Shown: one piece after another, positions 1-8,030 of the stretch
Layout: the number at the start of each line of letters is the position of its first letter
How positions within the stretch are numbered: the stretch's first letter is position 1
Source: Bacteroidota bacterium
GTDB taxonomy: Bacteria; Bacteroidota; Bacteroidia; J057
Reading direction: 5' to 3'
DNA length: 16,384 nucleotides
Assembly (NCBI GenBank): GCA_003696875.1
Contig: RFHL01000285.1
Span: 1-16,384, forward strand
Notes under the pieces: model-generated
What the model saw: the letters and a program-made list of their open reading frames with translations, nothing else
What the model was told of the DNA's origin: nothing
Databases searched by the model: none
Translations under genes and position numbers: made by a program

Positions 1-1150
1 AGGATACCCGGTCGTTGGGATTGAGGACGGCGGTGCGGGTCCCCATCGCTACCACATCGGGCTTGATGCGACCGTCCGAGGTCGGCCCTACGGAGGAGAA
101 AGAGGAGAGCTTGCCATATCGGTCCACCGACCCGATGCAGAGTGCGCTGTCGGCGTCACAAGGAGCCGTGATGTAGTGCCAGCGGCCATTGCCTTCGTTG
201 CCGGCAGCCACCGTAAAGATAATCCCGCGCGCGGCGGCCATGTCTACGGCCCGGGTGGTGATGGCTGAGTCCCCATTCATGTCAGCATATTCGTAGCTGT
301 TGATGCCGCCATCAAAGGTCGAGTATCCCAAAGAGGCATGGATGACATCGGCGCCCATGGAATCGGCCCACTCTACTGCTTGCAGGAAGTTGTATTCCTC
401 CTGCTGGGTCTCGGAGCGTACCTGCTCCGTCCGGGCGAGGATGACACTGATGCCGGGGGCTGTCCCCACCAGACTCCCCGGCGCGTAGGCGGCCATGGCC
501 GAGAAGACGTGGGTCCCGTGGGTGCTGCTATGGAAGACATCTTCGTCCTGATCCACAAAGTCGCGGGTCGCCAGCAGGCGCCCCTGGCTGCGCAGGGAGT
601 CAAAGCCTGCCATCTGGTCTACCCCGGTAAAGCCCCCGTCGAGGATGGCGAGGCGTACACCGGTCCCATCGTAGCCCTGCTCGTGCAGGGCCTGGATATG
701 GAGCATCTCATTCTGAACCTGGCCCTCGCCGTAGTCAGGCAGGGAATGGGCGGGGAGATCCTCTTCCCAGCCCGCCAGGGTGGTGGGCTTGGTCCAGGTG
801 CGGGTCCTACGTAGGCCCCGCACTGCGGGATAGGCCTGCAGCGCAAAGAGGGAGCGCCCGCCCGGGCGCACGACGGCGGCATTGAGCCAGCGGGAGGTGG
901 CCACGACCTCCCAGCCATCGGCCTGGAGAGCCTGGACGTAGGCCGGCCATACCGGCAGGTCGGCGGGGGTGACGGCGATGCCTTGCCGGTCACGGCGCGC
1001 CAGCGCCGCCGGGCTCAAAAAGGTCTCCGGCTCCTGGAGCCGGAGCTCGGCCCCAGGCCCTTTGTCCCCAAAAAACACCCATACGGCTGGCTGAGCAGGG
1101 AGGAGCCACGTAGTCATCATGAGCCCCCCCAACAGAATTGCGATGCGCAT
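1..1150 (-). CDS. Secreted S8 family serine peptidase (subtilase), N-terminal part, cut by window edge
   Basis: This reading frame opens at an ATG at 1150 and stays open to the left edge, giving 383 residues with no stop. Residues 1-20 look like a signal peptide: a basic start, a hydrophobic core, then a short AQPA-type end, so the product is probably exported. A region of about 120 residues follows that resembles the N-terminal part seen in Bacteroidota subtilases (SPAALARRDRQGI, then SRWLNA). The peptidase domain starts near residue 160. The catalytic Asp is D171 in LAILDGGF, the catalytic His is H211 in STHGTH, and the oxyanion-hole Asn is N318 in VAAGNEG. The catalytic Ser motif (GTS) and the C-terminus lie outside the window, so activity and a type IX secretion sorting domain cannot be confirmed. 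In this phylum many such enzymes carry that domain, which is only an inference here. The gene is divergent from the monooxygenase-like gene. Family assignment is firm; substrate is unknown. Confidence 0.9.
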   Translation of the reverse strand, partial: MRIAILLGGLMMTTWLLPAQPAVWVFFGDKGPGAELRLQEPETFLSPAALARRDRQGIAVTPADLPVWPAYVQALQADGWEVVATSRWLNAAVVRPGGRSLFALQAYPAVRGLRRTRTWTKPTTLAGWEEDLPAHSLPDYGEGQVQNEMLHIQALHEQGYDGTGVRLAILDGGFTGVDQMAGFDSLRSQGRLLATRDFVDQDEDVFHSSTHGTHVFSAMAAYAPGSLVGTAPGISVILARTEQVRSETQQEEYNFLQAVEWADSMGADVIHASLGYSTFDGGINSYEYADMNGDSAITTRAVDMAAARGIIFTVAAGNEGNGRWHYITAPCDADSALCIGSVDRYGKLSSFSSVGPTSDGRIKPDVVAMGTRTAVLNPNDRVS

Positions 1151-1178
1151 ACAAATAAGATCAGGTTGCAACGGATGA

Positions 1179-1196
1179 CCGGGCCGGCAGGCCCGG
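1179..1196. repeat. GC-rich inverted repeat, 7-bp arms
   Basis: The arms CCGGGCC and GGCCCGG are perfectly complementary around a GGCA loop. On the plus strand an A-run follows, and on the minus strand a T-run precedes it, so it does not look like an intrinsic terminator in either direction. It lies about 30 bp upstream of the subtilase start codon, where an operator or a structured leader is possible but unproven. Confidence 0.5.
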
Positions 1197-1269
1197 AAAA
1201 AAGCAATGCCAGGCAGAAAAAGCCTGCCGACTTCAATTTATCGGTTTTTGCGGCGGGAACAAAGCCTCA

Positions 1270-1287
1270 ACGCCCCGCTTGGGGCGT
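1270..1287. repeat. Inverted repeat, 7-bp arms
   Basis: The arms ACGCCCC and GGGGCGT are perfectly complementary around a GCTT loop. There is no adjacent T-run, so a terminator role is unlikely. It sits roughly 70 bp upstream of the monooxygenase-like start and 120 bp upstream of the subtilase start. Its function is unknown. Confidence 0.5.
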
Positions 1288-1354
1288 ACGGCAAGAATTT
1301 GCTAGCTTGCCTGCTCAGCCAAAGCGGCATATTCCCCCTAAGCTACCTTACGCT

Positions 1355-1669
1355 ATGCTCATCCGTCTGGTTCGCATGCGTTTCCGTCCAGAAACGCTGG
1401 AGACTTTCGAGGCGCTTTTTGCCCAGCACAAAATCGCTATCCGCCAAGTATCGGGCTGTCTGCATCTCGAACTCCATGGCGACCCTGGTGACCCCCTCGT
1501 GCGGTATACCCTGAGTCATTGGGACCGGCAGGCCGACCTCGACGCCTATCGCAAGAGCCCGCTATTCGGCCTGGTCTGGCCCCAGACCAAGGCTTTGTTT
1601 TCCGAAGCCCCTCAAGCCTACTCCCTGGTCCATCGCGAAACCATCGTCCCGAACGCAACGCAAGATTAA
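1355..1669 (+). CDS. Antibiotic biosynthesis monooxygenase (ABM) domain family protein
   Basis: The product is a 104-residue protein made of one ABM-like domain, a small dimeric alpha/beta ferredoxin-like fold. The supporting pattern is an initial beta strand (MLIRLVRMRFRPE), a helix (ETLETFEALFAQHK), a GCLHLEL strand, a HW-containing segment (TLSHWDRQADLDAYRKSP) and a C-terminal helix and strand. The frame is open upstream to position 983, but that stretch overlaps the subtilase on the other strand and adds no recognisable domain, so I chose the ATG at 1355, where the fold begins. Family members range from quinol monooxygenases and haem-degrading enzymes to proteins with no known activity; nothing here identifies a substrate. 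It stands alone, 78 bp upstream of the histidine kinase on the same strand, so co-transcription is possible. Fold assignment is fairly confident, activity is not. Confidence 0.75.
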   Translation: MLIRLVRMRFRPETLETFEALFAQHKIAIRQVSGCLHLELHGDPGDPLVRYTLSHWDRQADLDAYRKSPLFGLVWPQTKALFSEAPQAYSLVHRETIVPNATQD

Positions 1670-1712
1670 TCCCAAAACACAATTTTTTTCGAGGCCTGGA
1701 ACGATTACTATT

Positions 1713-1725
1713 GGGGAGTATCCCC
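1713..1725. repeat. Short inverted repeat between the ABM gene and the kinase gene
   Basis: GGGGA and TCCCC form 5-bp arms around a GTA loop, in the 78-bp gap before the kinase start. Only two T residues follow, after an extra C, so as a terminator it would be weak. It may be chance or a regulatory element. Confidence 0.3.
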
Positions 1726-1747
1726 CTTATGTCAATGCCTTTGTTCC

Positions 1748-4700
1748 ATGTCTATTGCCCCAGCCCGAAAGGACCCTTTGCGCCAACCCCCTACAACCCA
1801 TGTGTGGCTGCTACGGGCTTTCCTGCTTATCGGGGGCATGGGGATGCCCTTCTTCAGCTATCTTTACACCCTCACCGACCCAAGCGTCACGTTGGTTCCG
1901 GCAGATCGCTGGATAAATTTGTTGGTGTGCCTGGCGGGCCTCGGCGTTAGCTTCTGGCCGGGTTTGTCCCAAAAGAATTTCCTGAAGCTGGGAGACATCT
2001 TCATCTTTCTGTACGCCGCCCATGCGCTGTATATCTATGCCGCAATGGGCTTTCCCAATTTTCACCTGATCACGTCCGTGGTGGTCATACAGGTACTAGG
2101 GCTCTTGTTGCGTACCCACCGCTTGGTGGGACTGTATACCCTTGTGGTCAATCTGGCGGTGATCCTTTCTTTGTCTCTTTCTGCCCATAGACCCGAAATT
2201 GGTTCGGCCTTATTCGTCGTGGCCATCTTCATCACCTCTTCTGTTGTCGTAACGCTGGTTCAGTCCAGCCGGATCAGGGATCTGGAACGGATGGAGCAGC
2301 TGTCCCGGGAAGTCGAGCGTAGCCACAGCGTGATTCGTTCCCTGCTCGAGAGCAGTCCGGACCTGATCTGGGCCATCAGCCCCGATTTTCGCATCAGCTT
2401 TACCAATGAGGCCTATGGGGAAGTCCTGAAAGGGATCTATGGCATGGAGGACCCCATTGGATATGATTTCCACAAAATACTGGAGTCATTTCCTGACCGG
2501 GAGGCATGGGAGGAGCGCTATGCCCGAGCCCTGGCAGGAGAAGGCGGCACCTACGAAATAAAAACCGACATTGAAGGCGGGGCTCCCAAGTACTACGATC
2601 TCAGCATCAACCCGATTTGGCTACAGGACCAGATTACGGGGGTGGCCGTTTTTGCCCGGGACTTCACCAAGCAGCGAGAAATGGCCCAAGCCCTGGAAAG
2701 GAGCGAAGAGCGCCTTGCCAATGCGATCCTGGGGGCCAATGAAGGGCTGTGGGAGTGGGATCTGGAAAAGAACCATATTTTCCTTTCGGCCCGACTCCGA
2801 GAAATCCTGGGCTATAGCATCACAGACTCCTTTGAAAAACCCGAGCAGTGGTTTTCCCTGGTACATCCTGAGGACCAGGCCTGGACGACTCAGCTGATGA
2901 TTGACCATATCAAGGGAAAAACCGACAGCATTCTTTGTGAATTTCGCATGCTCCACCAAGAGGGTCATACCGTCTGGGTACAAGCCCGGGGGCAGGCAAC
3001 ACGCAATGCCAAGGGCTGGACTCTGCGTCTATCTGGCGCCATCGCGGACATTACAGCCCGAAAAAATGCGGATGCCCTGCTCGCCGGCGTCCTCTCCAAC
3101 TCCAACATGGCCATCATGGCCCTGCGGGCTACGCGTAGCCCGGATGGAAACATCCAAGACCTTGTCTGGACCCTGCTGAACAAGCAATCTGAACAGATCC
3201 TACAGGCCCCAGCCGAAACGCTGAAGGGACGCCGCGTAAGTGTGCAACTCCCGGGTATGGAGCACCAGGAGATTTTCGCCAAACTGCTGCACGTGATTGA
3301 GACAGGCGAAAGCCTGGAAACAGAATTGTATATTGAACATCCTGCTATGCGGAGCAGCTGGTACCTGATGAGCGCCTCCAAACTGGAGGATGGACTGGTT
3401 CTGATGATGCAGGATATCCGTACCCGTAAAGAAAACGAAGAACAGGTCCGAATGCTATCGCTGGTCGCTCAACAGGCGACCAATGGTGTGATCATCACCG
3501 ATCATAAGGGACATACCCAATGGGTCAATGAGGGCTTTACCCGTCTTACGGGCTATTCCCTAGACGAGATAAGCGGTCTGCCCCCCGGTAAGCTCCTGCA
3601 AGGCCCGGATACCGACCCGGACACCATCCAGCGGATTCGGGGCAAGCTCGCCCAGGGCGAAGCCTTTACCGAGGAGATCCTGAACTACCACCAGAATGGA
3701 AAGCCCTACTGGATCCGTATGACAATATCCCCCATCCGGGATGCCGGGGGGAATATCCAGCAGTTTATTGCCATAGAAGACGATATTACGGAGCAAAAAA
3801 CCACCGAGGCCGCCCTGCGCAAGGCCAAGGAAGAAGCGGAAGCGGCCGCCGTGGCCAAGGCAGAGTTTCTGGCCAATATGAGCCACGAGATCCGCACGCC
3901 TATGAATGCGGTCATCGGGATGACCGGCTTGCTGCTGGATACCCGCCTCACCGACGAGCAACACGACTTTGTGGAAACCATCCGCGTCAGCAGCGACAAC
4001 CTGCTGACAATCATCAACGACATTCTCGATTTTTCCAAAATCGACTCGGGCAAGCTCGAACTGGAAGAGCAGGCCTTCAGCCTGCGGGCAGCCATCGAGG
4101 ATGTCCTCGATTTGCTCTCCACCAAAGCCCAGGCCAAGGGCCTGGAACTGATCTACGAAGTGGCCGAAGACGTCCCCGACCAGATCATTTCCGATCCCAC
4201 CCGCTTCAACCAGATCTTGGTCAACCTCGCCAACAACGCGATCAAGTTCACGCCCCAAGGTGAGGTCATGATCAGTGTGAAGGTGCAAAAAGGGCCTCAG
4301 GGTGATGAACCCGTAACCCTTGAGTGCTCGGTCCGGGATACGGGGATTGGCATCCCGGCCGACAAGCTCGGTCGCCTCTTTCAGTCTTTCTCCCAGGTCG
4401 ATGCCTCGACGACCCGCAAATTTGGCGGTACCGGGCTGGGGCTCGCCATCAGCCGCAAGCTCGTCAATCTCATGGGCGGCCGCATTTGGGTAGAAAGTAC
4501 CGTCAATGTAGGCTCCACCTTTGCCTTTACCTTGCCAGTCTCAGTGGCCGAGCCTGTCCAGACTTCGTCCAAGGAGGCCACCCCTTTGGTCCCGCTACAG
4601 GGCATCCGCGTACTCCTCGTCGACGACAATGCGACCAACCTGAAAATTTTGCATCAGCAATGCCTGCGCTGGGGGATGGTGCCCGTATCAATCCAGGATC

Positions 4701-5410
4701 CCTTGCGGGTCGACGAGCTTCTGAGCCAGGAAGCCCCCTTCCAATTAGGTATCCTGGATATGCAGATGCCCGGCATAGACGGTCTCCAACTGGCACGTCA
4801 GATTCGGCAGCGGCGCCAAACCGCTTCCATGCCCATGATCCTGCTTTCCTCTATTGGCAAGCTTGCTGCCGCAGGGGTCGAGGGCCTTTTCGAAGCCCAA
4901 GTCCCCAAACCCTGGCGCCGGGATCAGCTGCGGCGGGAGATCCTGAAAGTGCTCGCACCAGACCATTATCAGCCCCTCAAACGCACACAAACTACCACAG
5001 AGCAGACCTTTACTTCCCTTGGCGGCCTGAAGGTGCTCATCGCCGAGGACAACACCATCAACCAGAAAGTCACCCTCCGTGTGTTGCAAAAAATGGGGCT
5101 GAAGGGCGACATCGCTGCCAACGGTCTTGAGGCCGTTAAAGCCATAGAGGAACGTCCCTATGACCTGATTCTGATGGATGTTCAGATGCCCGAAATGGAC
5201 GGGCTGACGGCCACGGAGACCATACGATCCAATCCGCACTTGCAACAGCCCATCATCATTGCGATGACGGCCAATGCCCTCAAGGGGGACCGGGAGCGCT
5301 GCCTGGAAGCAGGCATGGACGACTATGTCAGCAAACCGGTAAAGATCTCCAACCTACAGGAGGTGATTGCCCGCTGGTTTATCAAAGACGCCCCTACCGC
5401 CCCCAACTGA
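1748..5410 (+). CDS. Membrane-bound hybrid sensor histidine kinase with PAS domains and two receiver domains
   Basis: This 1220-residue sensor kinase is expected to autophosphorylate on His and pass the phosphate to its own receivers. Six hydrophobic segments (about 20-40, 55-72, 81-100, 105-121, 126-144, 151-171) form the N-terminal membrane region. A short helix then leads to four PAS-like regions at roughly 193-310, 318-440, 445-560 and 568-685; the third is the most divergent. A helical linker follows. The HisKA H-box has H713 in MSHEIRTPMN. The ATPase domain shows the N-box around N830, DTGIGIP (864-870) and GGTGLGLA (893-900). Receiver 1 (about 954-1068) has D959/D960, phospho-acceptor D1004 and K1054. 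Receiver 2 (about 1094-1210) has E1100/D1101, D1144, T1174 and K1196. All key residues are present, so kinase and both receivers look active. There is no Hpt domain at the C-terminus and no response regulator or DNA-binding gene nearby, so the output is unknown. Its 3' end faces the DUF4340 gene with only 16 bp between stops. Confidence 0.95.
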   Translation: MSIAPARKDPLRQPPTTHVWLLRAFLLIGGMGMPFFSYLYTLTDPSVTLVPADRWINLLVCLAGLGVSFWPGLSQKNFLKLGDIFIFLYAAHALYIYAAMGFPNFHLITSVVVIQVLGLLLRTHRLVGLYTLVVNLAVILSLSLSAHRPEIGSALFVVAIFITSSVVVTLVQSSRIRDLERMEQLSREVERSHSVIRSLLESSPDLIWAISPDFRISFTNEAYGEVLKGIYGMEDPIGYDFHKILESFPDREAWEERYARALAGEGGTYEIKTDIEGGAPKYYDLSINPIWLQDQITGVAVFARDFTKQREMAQALERSEERLANAILGANEGLWEWDLEKNHIFLSARLREILGYSITDSFEKPEQWFSLVHPEDQAWTTQLMIDHIKGKTDSILCEFRMLHQEGHTVWVQARGQATRNAKGWTLRLSGAIADITARKNADALLAGVLSNSNMAIMALRATRSPDGNIQDLVWTLLNKQSEQILQAPAETLKGRRVSVQLPGMEHQEIFAKLLHVIETGESLETELYIEHPAMRSSWYLMSASKLEDGLVLMMQDIRTRKENEEQVRMLSLVAQQATNGVIITDHKGHTQWVNEGFTRLTGYSLDEISGLPPGKLLQGPDTDPDTIQRIRGKLAQGEAFTEEILNYHQNGKPYWIRMTISPIRDAGGNIQQFIAIEDDITEQKTTEAALRKAKEEAEAAAVAKAEFLANMSHEIRTPMNAVIGMTGLLLDTRLTDEQHDFVETIRVSSDNLLTIINDILDFSKIDSGKLELEEQAFSLRAAIEDVLDLLSTKAQAKGLELIYEVAEDVPDQIISDPTRFNQILVNLANNAIKFTPQGEVMISVKVQKGPQGDEPVTLECSVRDTGIGIPADKLGRLFQSFSQVDASTTRKFGGTGLGLAISRKLVNLMGGRIWVESTVNVGSTFAFTLPVSVAEPVQTSSKEATPLVPLQGIRVLLVDDNATNLKILHQQCLRWGMVPVSIQDPLRVDELLSQEAPFQLGILDMQMPGIDGLQLARQIRQRRQTASMPMILLSSIGKLAAAGVEGLFEAQVPKPWRRDQLRREILKVLAPDHYQPLKRTQTTTEQTFTSLGGLKVLIAEDNTINQKVTLRVLQKMGLKGDIAANGLEAVKAIEERPYDLILMDVQMPEMDGLTATETIRSNPHLQQPIIIAMTANALKGDRERCLEAGMDDYVSKPVKISNLQEVIARWFIKDAPTAPN

Positions 5411-5426
5411 GCCGAAAAGGATTAGC

Positions 5427-6356
5427 CTATTCTTCCACTGGCAGAAAGCGCGCTACCGGCGGAAAAACCCGCTGGGTGAGGCTGCTGTCTGGATCCCGGA
5501 AAAAAACGCCCGGGTTTTGCGTAGAGCCCAGTAAATAGCCTCCGGCCGGATCGGCGAAAGCCCTTACTTCCAGTGGCTCTCCTGTCGTCGTAATCTGAAG
5601 CTGATAGACCGGCAGGCCTGATGGTGCCTGTCCATCGGCAAAGGTACTGCCCCGCAGGTTGCTCAGGCCGGTCAGGTAGGTATTGACTTCGGTGCGATCC
5701 AGCACGGTCGAATCCGGCAACATCCATTCATTACCCAGCCCCTTGACCATTACTAGGCTGCTATCTCCCGCACCTTTGCGGGTGAGCATGGACCATTCGT
5801 TGCGATTGCCGCTCAGCAGGATACGGTTTCGCCAGTCATCCCTGTCCCGGTTGAAGCTCATTTCCAGGAATCCGTTTACCCCATACACTTCTTCTTCGTC
5901 GTGGAGTCTTACGTAGGAAGTCTGTCGGGTTTGCTGAAACTCGGAGCGGCCCACCATGAGATCCAGCAGGGGAGTTTCTCCACCAAAGACCTTCACCCTG
6001 GTGCCCGTAGAGTCGACCTTGTAGGTTGCCCAATCGGATTCGCGACGACTCACCAGTTGCGTAGCCACCAGCCGCGAAAGCTGGTCCAGTGCCCGGTTTA
6101 CGGTGCCCGGTTCAGCAGGGACCAACGCGCCAGAAGAAAGGCGGAGTTGCCAGTCCGCGCCATTTTTTATGATGTCAACGGTTTCCTGGCCCGGTCGCTC
6201 GATCTGGAGGCGGCTCACCTGGGCCGTATCAATCAGGCTGAGGGTTTCCTTGAAGGTGCGCGTCTTGCGCCCCCCAAAGGCAAAACTGAGCAGGTATAGT
6301 CCGGCCAGCACCCCCAGGGCGATGAGAAGATGCCGGTTGCTAAATCGCTTGAACAT
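5427..6356 (-). CDS. DUF4340 domain-containing protein, companion of the Gld ABC transporter
   Basis: A 309-residue protein with a short basic N-terminus and one membrane anchor (about residues 9-27), followed by a soluble domain expected outside the cytoplasm. The body matches the general look of DUF4340 proteins: repeated beta-rich segments of the type VSRLQIERPGQETVDIIKNGADWQL, then a segment with YVRLHDEEEVYGV and a C-terminal half of similar character. DUF4340 genes are commonly found next to GldG-like and ABC-2 permease genes, and this one follows gldG by 69 bp on the same strand, so it probably works with that transporter. Its biochemical role is unknown. It is the last gene of the minus-strand series, and its stop lies 16 bp from the convergent kinase stop. 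I see no clear hairpin-plus-T terminator in that short gap. Confidence 0.8.
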   Translation of the reverse strand: MFKRFSNRHLLIALGVLAGLYLLSFAFGGRKTRTFKETLSLIDTAQVSRLQIERPGQETVDIIKNGADWQLRLSSGALVPAEPGTVNRALDQLSRLVATQLVSRRESDWATYKVDSTGTRVKVFGGETPLLDLMVGRSEFQQTRQTSYVRLHDEEEVYGVNGFLEMSFNRDRDDWRNRILLSGNRNEWSMLTRKGAGDSSLVMVKGLGNEWMLPDSTVLDRTEVNTYLTGLSNLRGSTFADGQAPSGLPVYQLQITTTGEPLEVRAFADPAGGYLLGSTQNPGVFFRDPDSSLTQRVFPPVARFLPVEE

Positions 6357-6425
6357 AGTTCCTTTTTTTTGCCAGCGGACGGTGCCGCATGATTGTAAGG
6401 CGAGGGAATATGTCTGGTTTTTTGC

Positions 6426-7967
6426 TTATCGAAAATCCTGGGCCTGCCAGACCAACTGCCGCCGGCGGCGGCGCTGGGCACGTATGATCCCGAAGAGGAG
6501 CACGATCAGAATAGGGAAGAGAAAATTGGCCACTTTGAAGGTCTGCCTCAGACCGTTTTCGTCTTCGCCGGTGAGTTTTTCCAGGGGGCGGGCCGCCACG
6601 CCCTTGGTCCGCAGGCCGATCAGGCCAGTATCATCGGTCAGCCAGTCAATGGCATTGGCCAGGAGGTAGACATTTTCCGGGAGGGTAGGCTGATTGTCGG
6701 GATTGAGGGGAAAATCTCCATCGGAGACCACCACCATCTTGGTGTCGGAGCCCCCGGCGACAGGCCCCTCCAGACTTACCGCCACGGCCTGACGGCCGTT
6801 GGCAAAGTCGCCCGGGGTCCAGGCCCGCTCGGGATTGAAGAAGGCGGGCGGGGCTTCCTTCCCACTACTCGCCGATGAGTAGGCCAGCGTCTGTACCTGC
6901 AGGCTGCTGTCGGGGCTGAGGACCGTGATCGGGCTGGCAAACTGCAGCAGCACCTGCTCCAGTCCATCGGTAACCGGGTGCTCGGCAAAGTCCCGAATAA
7001 AGGGAAAATAATAGAAAGGAACCGGGATCTGCTGGTTAATGATAAAGGGGCCCTGCCGCACCGGCCGCTGCATGGTGAGGGTGGCACATTCCTCATCGAT
7101 CAGGAAGGCCTGCTCAACCAGAATGCCCTTGGCCGAAAGCCAGTCGGTCAGACCGGTATTGAGGGCCTGCCAGGGTGCCTGCGCCTGTAGGTCACCGCCT
7201 ACAGCATTTAGTCCCAGAAAAAGGCGTCCTCCACCTTGCATAAACTGGTCGAGTTGGGCCAAATGCTCAGGTGGAAGGGGTTGCGAAGGCGCGAGCAAGA
7301 CCAGCGTCTTGAAGCTGGCCCACCGTCCTGGATCTTCGGAAAAACTCACGGTATCAACCTCAAAAAGTGCCTCCAATTCCTGCCGGGCCTGTGCCAACTG
7401 GTTCAAACCGGGCTCACCATGTCCCTGAACAAAGCCTACCCTGGCTTTGTCGGTTTGGGTGAGCTTGCGGATACCCGCAGAGAGGAGGTACTCCATGCCC
7501 GACACCCCCGGAAAACGGGGGATCACTTCTTCCTGATTGCCCACCTTTATCACCGCACCCATATAGCCTTGCAGTACCTGAATCTGATCCTTCTCCCGGG
7601 ATTGAATGTCCAAGGTGGCGACTCCGGCCTGCAGGGCTTCCGCCTGCTTTTCCTCGTCCTCGCCCGGGTCGACAAATTCATACACCAGGTTATTGTCCGA
7701 GAAGCTTTGATACTCCGAGAGCAGGTCCCGCAGGTCTTGCCCAATCGCCGCAAGCTGCGGCGGCAGGTTGTCAGAGAAATAGGCCGTAACGGTAACCGGT
7801 TGGTCCAGGTCCCTAAGGATGGCCCGGGTGGTTTCGCTGAGGGTATAACGCTGATCGGCTGTGAAGTCCAGCCGGAAGAAGGCCTGATACGCCAGCAAGT
7901 TGATACCGACAAACAGGGCCGCATAAAGCAGGATCCGTATGAAGTAGGTCGATTGTGTCAGTCGCAT
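6426..7967 (-). CDS. gldG: Gliding-type ABC transporter, GldG subunit (membrane-anchored extracytoplasmic protein)
   Basis: A 513-residue protein with a membrane segment near the N-terminus (about 10-30), a large extracytoplasmic region and a second membrane segment near the C-terminus (about 480-497), followed by an arginine-rich tail inside the cell. This layout is typical of GldG. Recognisable stretches are the post-anchor FTADQRYTLSETTRAIL (about 35-51), VTVTAYFSDNLPP (58-70), the GVSGMEYLLSAGIRKLT region (154-170) and VGFVQGHGEPGLNQL (177-191). In Flavobacterium johnsoniae, GldA, GldF and GldG form an ABC transporter needed for gliding. In non-gliding relatives the same family is present with unclear function, so motility is not proven here. 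The gene follows gldF by 63 bp and precedes the DUF4340 gene by 69 bp, all on one strand, which suggests one operon. The assignment rests on sequence pattern and gene order together. Confidence 0.88.
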   Translation of the reverse strand: MRLTQSTYFIRILLYAALFVGINLLAYQAFFRLDFTADQRYTLSETTRAILRDLDQPVTVTAYFSDNLPPQLAAIGQDLRDLLSEYQSFSDNNLVYEFVDPGEDEEKQAEALQAGVATLDIQSREKDQIQVLQGYMGAVIKVGNQEEVIPRFPGVSGMEYLLSAGIRKLTQTDKARVGFVQGHGEPGLNQLAQARQELEALFEVDTVSFSEDPGRWASFKTLVLLAPSQPLPPEHLAQLDQFMQGGGRLFLGLNAVGGDLQAQAPWQALNTGLTDWLSAKGILVEQAFLIDEECATLTMQRPVRQGPFIINQQIPVPFYYFPFIRDFAEHPVTDGLEQVLLQFASPITVLSPDSSLQVQTLAYSSASSGKEAPPAFFNPERAWTPGDFANGRQAVAVSLEGPVAGGSDTKMVVVSDGDFPLNPDNQPTLPENVYLLANAIDWLTDDTGLIGLRTKGVAARPLEKLTGEDENGLRQTFKVANFLFPILIVLLFGIIRAQRRRRRQLVWQAQDFR

Positions 7968-8030
7968 CCGCCAGGAAAATTTTCTATACCACAGATAAGA
8001 TTGTCTTCACGTTATGCCGGATCCATGGAC

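Larger units (their letters stand above)
1151..1354. other. Divergent intergenic region with three small inverted repeats
   Basis: This 204-bp region separates the minus-strand subtilase from the plus-strand monooxygenase-like gene and should hold both promoters. I see no convincing TAnnTTTG promoter element on either strand; the nearest are partial matches such as TACCTTAC at 1345-1352. It contains three short inverted repeats, two of which are annotated separately. The third lies at 1210-1228 and can pair as CAGGC/GCCTG or as GGCAG/CTGCC around an A-rich loop. None is followed by a T-run on either strand. No small gene is supported. Confidence 0.5.

Noticed and set aside
983..1354. In-frame extension upstream of the ABM-fold protein
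   Set aside because: It overlaps the subtilase gene on the other strand, then crosses the intergenic region, and encodes no recognisable domain.
1711..1743. Possible promoter for the kinase: TTG at 1711 and TGCCTTTG at 1736-1743
   Set aside because: One mismatch in the -7 element, and transcription would begin at about the start codon at 1748, leaving no leader.
4324..5130. Open frame inside the hybrid kinase gene in a different frame of the same strand
   Set aside because: Entirely contained in the kinase, whose own frame shows intact ATPase and receiver motifs throughout.
5411..5426. Shared terminator between the convergent kinase and DUF4340 genes
   Set aside because: The 16-bp gap and its flanks show no stem-loop with a T-run on either strand.
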